DNA of 64,000 nt. Source: Ciona savignyi. Lineage: Eukaryota > Chordata > Ascidiacea > Phlebobranchia > Cionidae. Both the position numbers and the translations under genes were made by a program. The first letter of the stretch is position 1, and every line of letters starts with the position of its first letter. Of the stretch, positions 42,926 to 53,876 are shown one piece after another. Where the stretch lies: assembly GCA_000149265.1 (NCBI GenBank), contig CH002988.1, positions 3,259-67,258 of the forward strand, given 5' to 3'. The notes under the pieces were generated by a model. It was not told where the DNA came from, made no database searches, and saw only the letters and a program-made list of their open reading frames with translations.

Positions 42926-45900
42926 TCACCGCACGGACAAAATTCCGACGTCCAACAATTTCTGGATGTTTCTGGCAACTTGAGGGTTCTTCATGTGCCT
43001 GAAAAGCAGTGGATATAAAACAGGCCCATGTCACGTTAGACTTCGTGACTTTTTGGTTAACTTTTTACCGAATATAGGGCAATACAATAACAACAATAGG
43101 GGAGAGGAGAGCTTACATAAATTATACATTTACAGACACTGGACGACAAGTTTGGTTTTAAAAACAGGGAACCTATTAGTTTGATGATGTATAATGCATA
43201 TTTTATAAAAATATAATTATTTTTTTAATGAATAGTTTTTTAAACCGTTTTTACAAGGTTTTCAAATTTTAAGCATACAATAAATATATATATCACCAAA
43301 AATGTTAACTTTATTTACTTCATTAGACTTGTATGGTAAAAATTCAATAGTTTATATCAGATACAAAACGTATATACACAACCCTTCCCATAGGAATGAA
43401 GAATGACCTTTGCCATCCATCGAAATAAATAAATATCCTTTCCACTTACTCTTGTAATGCTTTTGGGTCTCTCTGTATCTGCTCCAGTATCATCTTCATG
43501 GCCGGATCGCTCATTATTCTTCCAACCTCTGGATCGTTTCGGACTCTCTTCTCAACTTCTTTTGGATCGTTTCGTGTCTGATAGTCGCTCTAAAGATTTT
43601 TTTTTTTTTTATAATACAGGTACAAATAGATTTTAACAGAAAGCAAATAATCTTTTGTTTTACATGTTTATAATGAATTATTAAATTAATAAGCGATATC
43701 AATCTTAACCGGAATAAATTTATGTACATGACTTAAATAGTACACCATTTCCATAGCATATTATAAAGAAGGATTTTTTGCAGTTGTTTGCTATTCGCAT
43801 CACGATTTTCACAAATAAAAATAATTTATTAGATGAAAACTTGGTAGTTTGTACTCAGAAGTATGTAAAAATGAATCGATTTACATGCAAGCATCTTCTG
43901 CACCCATCAGATGCTTCTGCGTTATTTGGATCAATATCCATTGCTTTCTGGTAAGCATCCAGTGCTCGAGAGTTTTCCTTCATTGCTTCCAGTGCTGCAC
44001 CCTTACGGATGTGTGCTTTGACTGTCGGGAGGGGGTTTAAATAGTTAACGTGATTTTATTTTTTTTAAAGTATTTAAACGTGATGCTTTAACATGGATGT
44101 ATGATGTAGCTTTTTACCATTGACAAAACTAGAACTCGATAAACCCTATGATTTAATTAGAGTAAAAAATTAACCGGCGAAACTGTTGTGACATGTGATA
44201 TTCGTTGATTGCAATGTTAAACTCACTGAATTTAGGGTCTTTAGCGATGCAAGCATCACAATCTTTGAGAGCAAGTTGGAACTCAGCGAGTTTCATGTAG
44301 CAAGCTGCACGGTTGGAATACAATTTCGCATCTTCCGGGTTACGCTTTATAGCTTCTGTATAACATTTCAAAGCCTCCGGAAATTTTCCTGAAATGTTGG
44401 AAAAATACTTAAAATTGTAAGTTTTATAGTTTAAATGATGCTTCTACAGCTTTTGGAAATAGGCTAACTTTTGCTCTAAAAAAACTAATAACAAGCATGT
44501 TATTGGAGGAGAAAATTACAATATTGAACTTGTTTTAATGACCGAACTAACCTTCTTTGAAAAATGCATTCCCTTTTTCTTTTTCTTGAAGTGACAACTC
44601 AGGGTCAATAAAAGCTAATCTTTCCTGCTCTGCGATTGCTTTTTCACATTGCTGCAATTTGCTGAGCACATCCTTGGTTCGATGCTCGGTAAGTGATTTG
44701 TTGTAGAACTGAACGGCACTTTTGTAATTCTTCTCTTTCATATAAGAGTTGCCGATGCGACAGAATGCCCTGGTTGGGTTGCATTTTTATTTTAAATGTC
44801 AAAAAAATAATAGTATATAAAAAAATGGTGCCTAATGCATAAAGATTAGGCCAACATAAGTGAAAAGCGAGATATTTTGGAACTGGTAAAAAAGTAAAGG
44901 AATGCAACTTTACTCTACTTGACTGTTTCTGGGTTTATACCATCTGTGTACCATTTATAATTGTGGTTTAAGCATGAAGTTTAAGAGTATACTAACTTTG
45001 CAACAAGCTTGTAGTCGATGCGATTTTCCCGTCCAACTTCGATAGCTTTGTGGCATGCTTCCCGACATTTTTCGAAGTCACTTAGTTCAAAATATACCGC
45101 GGCTTTGTTTGTCAGAATTGTGATGTTAAGAGGGTCTAGAGAAAAGGCTTTGTCGTAATGCTCCAGTGCCGCTTCGAAGTCTTTTTTCTTGTATGCAGAG
45201 TTCCCAAGCTCTTTCTCTTTGAGAGACTGCAAATTGTAACAAATATTTGATTAGTGACAGTAACACCGACACTGCTTAGGCATTTCTAGTTCATATTAAA
45301 CTAACAACTAGGATAACCGACTTTCTCTGCCAGAATTCATTGTTAAACTTTTCAGCACCACATGACTATGTACTAAATGTATGCAATAATCACACCAGGA
45401 ATTTTTATTATTGATTACAGAGGACAGCAATACGACAATACACTTGCTGGACATTAATTGGACACACATAAGTAAAATTATAAAAAAAATTGCATAATAA
45501 TTTAAAAAAATATAGAACACTCAATTAAAAAGGGCAGGACTTTCAAAATATATGATAAAAGTCGCTGCTAAAAATTTATGCTTGTTGACTAAAATTTATT
45601 CAGCCATTACATCTTGAATGTTGGCTGGTTGGGTATTTTCTGCTGGTGGAGGGGTTGCGGGTTTAGCTGAAGCAGGGGCTGCGGCCGGTGATGGGGCTGA
45701 AGCAGTAGCTGGATTTGGAACTTCATCTGTCTCCATTGGGACATCCCCATTCCCTGCAGGCATTGTCAAATCGAATCCTAGTAGAGCACTCAACGTGTTT
45801 TGCATTCGAGGGTCACGGATTTGTCTGCATTTAAAACAAAATATCAGATACTAGTGCTCATACAATTCGTTTTTTCTAAGAATTCTTACTTGGTCAATGT

Positions 45901-48488
45901 CGACGGGTTCTGACTTAGTTGGTACAGCATTTTTTCATAAGAAGGATCATCAAAGTAGGGCTTGGTCTTATCATTGTGCTGAAGTTTATAAACCATCTCC
46001 TCATAGTGCATGAACGGATTTGGCATTTCTTCATCTCCTCCTGGACCTAAATTTTTATTTTAAATTGCAAGATTACATACGATTATCTTTTAAAACTAGT
46101 TATAATCTATAAATAGGCATATTAAACTGAATAACGATTAATAGAAACACCTTGACAATTACTAGTAAGACAAAAGTTACCACCAGGACAGTTGCTGCCT
46201 GACCAATTAGTATCATCTACACTGATTACCACATAAATAACCATAGAGTGTCAACTACATGTGAACCACCACTATTTTTAAATCCCCTGTTGAATGTCCT
46301 ATCACGAAAAGTTGTCGAAAACACCAAAAATAGGCCTCTGTTTACGTAACATCATTTAATTGACATTAACTATATCCAAGTTATGTTTTACAGTAACTGT
46401 TTCACATTTCAATGCAGTAAATGTTTCACATTTCAATGATATTAAAATAAGTTATATATTATCCAATAAATTTCACATTGAAGTGGCAATAAAATAGTTC
46501 TCTTAGTATTGTAGTAAATGTAGTAAGCTTGGTGCATAGTTTGCAAACATCCCTTCTTTATCCTTTTTAAACTCATTGTTAGAATTCAAAATTCCGGATT
46601 CGAAGTTACTATTTTAGAACTGTTCTAGAATATTAAAATATTATACTTAGCCCATCTCTAATTGAACTTTTGAAGCTAAAAACAGTTCATGAAATTTAGC
46701 ACCTATAATGCACTTTATACTAAAATGACTCTGGAAGTTGTACAGGATGCAAGAAAATATTTTAAAAAAAATCCATAATCAAAAACTACCAGTCACATCA
46801 CAATATGTTAAAGTGCAAGAATGCAAAAGTGAAGCTTACTTACCGGACATACACTTTATAGCATCCTTCAAACCAGCCTTAAGACCTTCGTTTTGTGAAT
46901 CCTTTGTCAGTCCAAATTCATAACAACTTTTTGCATCTTGGTATCTCTCTAGATAAATAAGTGCGGCACCCTTTCTAGAGTATCCCTGGATTATAAGCAA
47001 CATACATAAAGTTTTGTCAGAATAGAGTTGTGATTAGAGCTCATTTTATATGTGCTTTTCCCTTGGTAGAATAGTCAATTTTGGGCATGAAAAATAGTTA
47101 TTGTACAGGTAGTAGTAAGAATACAGTCACTGCAATTATCTTGCCTACATTTCTGTTGGTTTTAAAACAACCTTTTTTCAATCTTCTGGTTTAACAGCCA
47201 AGGTGGTAATGGAACCAAGAACTTGCAAAATCACATCTAGTTTTGTTTTTAAACAGTAACACATGGGAACAATATAATATATATTTCACAATATAATAAA
47301 TATATATTTGTGTAACACACCTTTCCCCAGTCAGGCCGAAGTTTTATAACTTTTTCAGCATCTTTAAGCGACTCTTCATACTTTTTCACCTTAGCATAAG
47401 CAGCAGATCGGTTGCTGTATAATAGGTGGTTTGTCTCATCCAATTTAATGCCCTGTAATGAATTAAAAGTGTTTACTAATAATAAACGGAAATTGGTAGA
47501 AACATAAACAATAAATCTTGCTTAATCTCATCAGTTATAAAACGGTAGTGACAAAATAACACAACAAAGTCGATTAAATAACACATGTTTACTGTGAGGT
47601 AACCAGAGCTTTCGCAGGGTGTTGTATACTAGAAACATTGCTTAAGTATTTGTTTACCCCCTCTGGACAGAAAGTCCAGTGTTGGGGGTTGCACATATAA
47701 ACACATTTTTACATAAGTTATTCTAGAATCTAGATGCTTTAAAGTGTAAAATGTTTACTTTTAATACAAAATGTATTTTGACGCGTAACTTTATTTGAAT
47801 CTAATTCAGATGCTAGTTTCTAATTTGTGTTAACAGTGTCCTCCGCAAAACATTGGTGGATAATTGATTGACAATGCATATAATATAAAAACAAATAATG
47901 ATTTATTCTGTTTAAAGGGAAGGCCGACACAAATTTTAAATACATTTCAAAAATTTTAAATGTAGGTTCTAAGCCACTGAGATGTGACCTGCAGCTACAC
48001 AAATAGTGCCGTTTTTTTCAACATTGGTTTTAATTCTCCTTTTATAAGCAGCTCTACTCAAAAAGTATTTCATGCCAAAAAATTCACAAAATCCAAATTG
48101 TGTTTTTTCCACAATGGGTAGAGGACCCAGCTACAAAATGTATGCCGAAAGATTTGAAAATCTGGCAGATAAAAACCGAACTTAAAAAGGGCCGGAGATA
48201 ACTACGACCAGAAAAGTGTGTTCTCACTGAGCTTTAAGAATAACAAAGTTAAACTAATACTGTGGGTTTTTGAACTTTGGCAATTATCACCTCAGTGTAG
48301 AAGTTGATTGCTTCTTCATTATTGCCAGCCGTCAATGCCGCGTTACCCTTTTTCTTGAATTCTTCTGCTGATGCCTGTGATCGTGAATGCGTTAATTTCG
48401 CTTTGAAAGGTACGTGGTTTTCACCAGGTACTTTTATACAACTACCATTCAATAAAACCTCTTTATGTAATTTGCGTACACTTACCAT
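42926..48488 (-). CDS. STIP1: STIP1 / Hop, Hsp70-Hsp90 organising co-chaperone
   Basis: Twelve exons join in frame to 563 aa: 48488-48486 (ATG only), 48374-48291, 47452-47321, 46985-46844, 46046-45890, 45824-45611, 45226-44997, 44769-44552, 44388-44227, 44021-43885, 43589-43450 and 42998-42926 (TGA). Layout: TPR1 (residues 2 to about 118, [15 protein letters not shown] ... [10 protein letters not shown] ... RPDWGKGYSRKG), DP1 (about 125-195), a Pro/Ala-rich linker ([15 protein letters not shown]), TPR2A from 245 ([17 protein letters not shown]), TPR2B from about 383 ([30 protein letters not shown]), and DP2 at the end ([15 protein letters not shown] ... [10 protein letters not shown]). It is cytosolic and hands clients from Hsp70 to Hsp90. 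A heat shock element lies 123 bp upstream. A 5' fragment of the gene recurs at 58.9-59.1 kb. Confidence 0.97.
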
Positions 48489-48610
48489 TTTCTAATTTAT
48501 CTTTTGTTTCTCAGATATTCAAATATAAAAGCAAAACTGATGGAATGGTAAATTACAATATCGAAGTTTTTGGATCCGCTTTCTGAAAATGGTCTACCAA
48601 TTCACGCTGG

Positions 48611-48623
48611 TTCTGGAAAATTC
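48611..48623. promoter_or_regulatory. Heat shock element upstream of STIP1
   Basis: TTCTGGAAAATTC is three alternating 5-bp HSF units (TTC-nn-GAA-nn-TTC) with no mismatch, 123 bp upstream of the STIP1 start codon, between STIP1 and the divergent GLRX5. STIP1 is a known HSF1 target in other animals. It is unchanged in the second copy (59219-59231). Confidence 0.75.
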
Positions 48624-49151
48624 TCGTTGCTGAGTGAAACACTGAAATGAGACAGGCTCATAAAAAAACAACCATTGAGGATTTCTCAGTTTTTTTAAGA
48701 ACACATTGAACCTTTAACAAGTGGTATAATATTTTCAATTTAACTTATTATATTAGATTATTTAATATGAATAAAATTTAACATTTAAAATATAAAATAT
48801 ATTATTTTCTGGAAACACTGCATTTTTCTCCCAGGGATATCCCCTCTTTCATAATCTATATAAGTGTTGTTTTGAAATTACTATATTTATAATAAAGATA
48901 GGTATGATTCTCGATCAGAAACCTAGAAGTTATCAAAGTAAACATAATGCATTTGTCAAGTTTTAGCATTTGTTTTTACAAGCGATATAATTGGTCTTAT
49001 CCCCGCAAATGGGATAACACTGGGAGTTATCACAGACGCAATCTTTAGATTACCTCGCCGACACGAAAGAGAGCGTTATTACACTGGTAGCCGTCCGGTA
49101 TTTCTATTTTTTTTGTGGTTCTGTAAATTAGTATAACATTTCTGTCATTTG

Positions 49152-49438
49152 TCCGACAGATTAGTCTGGTGATTTACTGCGTTGCCTTTCAGCCAAAAGG
49201 TTGCAGGTACGAAACTGGTCGGGTTGTGTCCCTTGGACAAGGCACTTAACGGACATTGCCTGAACTTAGTGCCACTAATGGGTTCTACAAATTGATGTAC
49301 AGTGTGAATCAATACTTCACACAATGCAAAAGCTCCAGTAACCCTACCGTGTGCGCAAGGTAATCTGACGATTGCCCATGTGTTAACCCCCTTGGTTTTT
49401 CCATTCACGGGGATAAACATGAATATCCTACCCTATCC
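49152..49438 (+). mobile_element. SINE between STIP1 and GLRX5
   Basis: Near-complete copy with head TCCGACAGATTAGTCTGGTG, B-box-like GGTTGCAGGTACGAAACTGG and TATCC-type tail. The same insertion is present in copy 2 at 59747, so it predates the split of the two copies. Confidence 0.8.
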
Positions 49439-49622
49439 ATTTAGACTGCAGTAGAAGGAATAAACTAGATCAAAGACAAAAACCTTAATTTTCTTTTTCA
49501 CTCCCCCCCCCCCCCCTTAACCTACCTTTTGTTGTTCCTCATAAATTTATTTATTTTACAGTTGGAATTGTTATAGACTGTTTTATGTAAATACTTTTGC
49601 CAATTTAAACCTATTTCACTTA

Positions 49623-50150
49623 ATGATGTTTTGGAGCAGAGTATTTCGCACATTGAATACTAACAAAGGCATTTTAAGAATATGTGCACCAGCTATCAAT
49701 ACTTTTCAATACCAATCAACAATTTGTATAAAGCCAAGTGCTACACTGATTAAAAATGGTTACCTGTCGCTGAACATGTGGCGCAAATTTGCCACCAATA
49801 TTGACAGTGGAAGCAAAGAGAACATACAGTCGCTTGTGGATAAAAACAAGGTTGTTATTTTTATGAAAGGCATCCCTGAAAAACCGATGTGTGGTTTTAG
49901 CAATGCAGTTGTGCAGATAATGAGAATGCACGGAGTAGAATATGATTCTCATAATGTCCTCGAAGATGATAGTCTAAGAGCGGGCATTAAGGAGTTCTCG
50001 GACTGGCCCACCATTCCACAAGTGTACATGAACGGACAGTTTGTTGGTGGTTGCGATATACTACTTCAAATGCACCAGAGTGGTGATCTTATTGAAGAGT
50101 TCAAAACTGTGGGAATAAGATCCGCTTTACTGGACAAAGAACAAGAATAG
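49623..50150 (+). CDS. GLRX5: Mitochondrial monothiol glutaredoxin 5, copy 1
   Basis: A single-exon ORF of 175 aa. Residues 1 to about 58 are basic and hydroxylated with no acidic residue, a mitochondrial targeting sequence ([20 protein letters not shown]). The glutaredoxin domain follows: [14 protein letters not shown] with the invariant Lys82, the monothiol active site CGFS (90-93), WPTIPQVY (128-135) and FVGGCD (140-145) for glutathione binding. GLRX5 passes [2Fe-2S] clusters from the ISCU scaffold to targets in the matrix. AATAAA lies 4 nt after the stop (50155-50160). Divergent from STIP1, about 1.1 kb apart. A C-run at 49503-49516 upstream varies in length between the two copies. Confidence 0.96.
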   Translation: MMFWSRVFRTLNTNKGILRICAPAINTFQYQSTICIKPSATLIKNGYLSLNMWRKFATNIDSGSKENIQSLVDKNKVVIFMKGIPEKPMCGFSNAVVQIMRMHGVEYDSHNVLEDDSLRAGIKEFSDWPTIPQVYMNGQFVGGCDILLQMHQSGDLIEEFKTVGIRSALLDKEQE

Positions 50151-50680
50151 TACAAATAAAACAAAAAAAGTTTTTTAATAACATTTTTTAATGATGTATC
50201 TTAGTCATTTTTAAAGGTCACAAAATTTAACATTTTACACAATTTAAAATATATTATGTATATTTGTTGGGTTTTGTATGGCAAATTTAAAAGGAATCAT
50301 TATATATAACCATTTCTTAACTGTATACAAATATAATTCAAGGAATTTTATTTGTAACACAATAGTTACTTTGCATTGTGTGTGACAGTTTAAAGTTTAA
50401 ATCTCTGTTTTTGGTCAATTTTGAGTATTAAGTATGTCCAACATTAACAAATTTATATTTACGAGTGTCAACCACGCGTTTACACCCTGGTGGATGGAGG
50501 TGGATTAAGCAAAAACTGTAATGGCGGCTCCAGTCAAGGGGCTATTCGTATTCTAATGCATTTAAGAACAGATAAAAATCCGTCATTTTCATACATTCGC
50601 CGTTTTTCATTTAAAGAATATTTCAAATTAGCTTCGAATTCTCATCCTTTCTAAAGTAGTGACGATAGTAGGGTTATTTA

Positions 50681-51208
50681 GGATAGGATAGGATATTCAT
50701 CTTTATCCCCGTGAATGGGAATACCAAGGGGGTTAACACACGGGCAATCGTTAGATCACCTCGCGCCCATCGTCGGGTTACCGGAGCTGGTGACCAGTCA
50801 ACTGAACCCCTTACAACTGAACCCCTTACAACTGAGCCCCTACAACTGAACCCCTTTACAACTGAACCCCTTTTAACCGAACGCTTTTAATTGAAAAGGG
50901 GATTCAGTTGTAAAGAGGTTCAATTGAAATGGGTTCAGTTGTAAAGGGGTTCAGTTTAAAGGGGTTCAGTTAAAAGGAATTCAGTTGTAAGGGGCTTAAT
51001 TGTAGGGGTTCAGTTGTAAAGGGTTCAGTTGCAAGGGTTCAGTTGTAAGGGGTTCAGTTGTCATGGAACCACCGGAGCTATTGCAGTGTGTTGTATATGA
51101 TAGACACGTTCCTTCAATTTGGTAGAACCCATTAATCCGCTGGGTTAGGCAATGACCGTAAAGTGCCTTGCCCAAGGACGCAACCCACTAGCTAGCGACC
51201 AGTTTTCG
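50681..51208 (-). mobile_element. SINE, reverse orientation, carrying a foldback insertion
   Basis: Reverse-strand SINE (GGATAGGATAGGATATTCAT tail complement, then TGCCTTGCCCAAGGACGCAA) that lacks the tRNA-like head. It is split at ACCGGAGCT by the element at 50789-51070. The allelic copy at 61360 is unsplit. Confidence 0.8.
50789..51070. mobile_element. Foldback-type element with 9-bp target duplication
   Basis: A 282-bp insertion made almost entirely of tandem 15-16 bp units: ACTGAACCCCTTACA in the left part and its complement GGGGTTCAGTTGTAA in the right part, so the two halves form a long hairpin. Perfect 9-bp direct repeats ACCGGAGCT flank it (50780-50788, 51071-51079). The second block has the empty site with a single ACCGGAGCT (61464-61472), which proves insertion or precise loss. 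Tandem-repeat inverted arms plus a 9-bp duplication recall Drosophila Foldback elements. No ORF. Confidence 0.8.
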
Positions 51209-51463
51209 CATTTAAATTCTCCAACACTCGTCGTACGTCAAAGAATGCGCGATTACGAAAACGGAAATGTATTCGAATATGAAAACCACGTGTTTTGCAT
51301 ACGATCGCTGCATTTACTTAACAAAAACAGCTATTTCTTTCATACTTTTCATTTTCCTGTTAAACTTCGTGATTACAAATACACGACTTCGACTATATAG
51401 CTTAAACAGTAAGTGCATTTGTCGACAACCAAAAGGCTGTGGTATCCAAACCAGTCGACGACT

Positions 51464-51743
51464 AGGATAGGATATTCATGTTTATCCCCGTGAATGGGAA
51501 AACCAAGGGGGTTAACACACGGGCAATCGTAGGATCACCTCGCGCACACCGTCGGGTTACCGGAGCGATTGCAGTGTGTTGTATACGATAGACATGTTCC
51601 TTCAATTTCGTAGAACCCATCAATCCGCTGAATTCAGGCAATGTCCGTAAAGTGCCTTGCCCAAGGACACAACCGACTAGCAAGCGACCAGTTTCGTACC
51701 TGCAAAAGGCGACCCACTAAACCGTAAGACCAACCGGCCGGAC
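51464..51743 (-). mobile_element. SINE, reverse orientation
   Basis: Runs from TATCC-tail complement to the head (CCAACCGGCCGGAC); most of the B-box area is shortened. Same insertion as 61858-62158 in copy 2, where the head is better preserved. Confidence 0.8.
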
Positions 51744-52371
51744 TAACTAGACAGTTGTATCTATGGGCAAAGGCACTTCGCGAAAACGCCCGAGCCCAGA
51801 GGATGTATTCTAATTTCTAACTTATTCCTAACTCCAAAATATTTAACACATTTTAATAACTTTGATTGCCTGATTGTGAGTATGAAGTAATCGCAGGATT
51901 ACATGTATGGTACCGCTCTCGCGCAGATTAAAGTGTAATACCAGCTTCTCTGGTATTGGAATCCGCATACAGCGCAGATAAAACATACCAGATTTAAATT
52001 CTTAACTAATTTATTTTTGCTTTTTTAGTAAATGAGAAATCTTTTTTATAGTTATATACTAAATTTAACTATCCATAGTTGTAAGTTACCGCAAAACAAA
52101 GGACTTTTTTGTACGAAAAGGCCATTCTTATTCATGTCTAAATTAAGGTGAACACAAGACAGCCATCACAAATGAGAAGTTGGTATGACACCGCGGCAGC
52201 GTTTAGTCGCCAGGGTAGGCCTATACATGGAGTTATATAAATCTCTACCACTCGTGCGGTTAACAACGGACGTGGGGGCTGGCACTGCTATATAAACTTT
52301 TGTATGAATGGTGTTTGATATATGAGAATGTGTGGCTAAATACCTTCACGTCATATCTAATCTCGCCAAAA

Positions 52372-52569
52372 TTAATAAAATTTTATTAAATTTTTGTGGT
52401 CACCGAGAACAAAGCTTTTGCACAATGTCAAAGATGTAGTTAACACATGTGACATATCTCTAACAATAGTAGTGTTTGACTCCAAAAAATAGTTCGGAAA
52501 CTTAGTCAATATTGATCCAAACACTCCTACTAAGCCAGTGATCGAGACAGCGTTTGACTGACTCTCCAT
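52372..52569 (-). CDS. Small ORF of unknown function, copy 1
   Basis: A 65-aa ORF, MESQSNAVSITGLVGVFGSI onward, with a good start context (CCATGG). Mixed hydrophobic, with no domain that I recognise. The reading frame is kept in copy 2 (62781-62975), where the only change inside it is synonymous and the stop is one codon earlier. It could be a micropeptide, a first exon, or a chance ORF in a conserved non-coding block. Confidence 0.25.
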   Translation of the reverse strand: MESQSNAVSITGLVGVFGSILTKFPNYFLESNTTIVRDMSHVLTTSLTLCKSFVLGDHKNLIKFY

Positions 52570-53876
52570 GGAGACAGTAAACGAATTGTGACGCTGACAG
52601 TTTTATGGCAGCGTTTTAGTCGTAAAACAGATTGGAAGTGAAAAGCAATTGGAATACAACAGTATTTTTGGCTGTGCATCAACAGTTTAGCTCATATACA
52701 AGTTAAATGAAATCACAGACAGTTCGATATGATGTTGTATCTCCAATGTGAAAAGTTTTTTTTTGCCGAGGTATTTAGGTTGATCAACACATTGCACATA
52801 TTAGGAAGGTCAAAATCCAAATTGTGTAATCTAAGCATTTGTGTTGTCGTAGTGAGAATGAGTCAACATATAAACTACTTAAGTTTCACAAATATTTTCG
52901 CTCTAGAAGTGATTTTATTATACATAGAGATTATTCATTTTCGATCAAACACGTACGTAATGCAATATTAACAATGGCCGAACCATGTTTTCGACGGTCC
53001 AGATTAGATTACTCAGCGAAATTGATTGAGCGGGTCTAAATTATTTAGGAGATAATATGTAAGGCGACACCTGTTTTGAAACCATATGCTTCCAGTACAA
53101 AGACCCGGAGGTTCGTCATACCGAGGTCGCCGCGAACAGAAACTAAATGATTTACGGGTGGCTGGAAAGGCAAAGAAACTGCTTTCGTAGAGTCTGTTGT
53201 ATTATTGGACGAAATACGTCATTTTAAGATATCACGTATCACAGCGATTGAAATATCTTACAAAACAACAACAGACTGCGGTTCTATAAATAGATGAAAT
53301 TGCAAAAGGTTTATTCAGTTTAGCTTTAACCTTATTGTACCAATCTTGAAATCGGTAGAACGTCCAGACAGTTCAGGGTGGTTAAGAGCAAAAATAACAG
53401 CCAGAATCTAAACATCTCCCGATGTATTATTCCCTGCGTATAATCTCTAATTCTAAATCTGTTATGTTTGTATAACCTTAGATATCAATTCCACGTTCAA
53501 AAGAGTTTTTAGAGTCAAAAGATAACAGTCTTCTATTCTACTCCGTAGCTGAAATTGTATACAAGAACATTATTGCCGATAAAATAACACAGAAATATTT
53601 ACATTACAAACTACTTCATTGACATTATTAAGTCAAAACAGCTACAAATAGACGATATAAAAATGGTGACAATGAAGTTCTTGGACAGTGGCAATGAATA
53701 TCAAAATTATTATAAAACTATATTTGTTTAGAAGTGGCGTGTGTCAACTAAAGATCAATGCCCCTTCAAAATCAGGCTAAGATGAAGGGTTGGGGCAATA
53801 TTTTTGCTCTAATTTTTGCTAAACCTCCCGCAGCTGTAGAAGTTGTTTGGAAATAAAATTTTAAGAAAATTACAAA

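Larger units (their letters stand above)
47507..53597. repeat. Duplicated block, copy 1
   Basis: 6,091 bp colinear with 58080-64000: part of STIP1 intron 2, STIP1 exons 1-2, the whole GLRX5 gene, three SINEs and the spacer up to just before the LRR gene. The copies differ by scattered substitutions and indels. The second copy begins at the end of a 100-N gap and runs past the window. Most simply explained as two haplotypes placed side by side. Confidence 0.95.

Noticed and set aside
50789-51070. Telomeric or simple satellite array
   Set aside because: The inversion of units, 9-bp flanking duplication and allelic empty site fit a transposed foldback element better.
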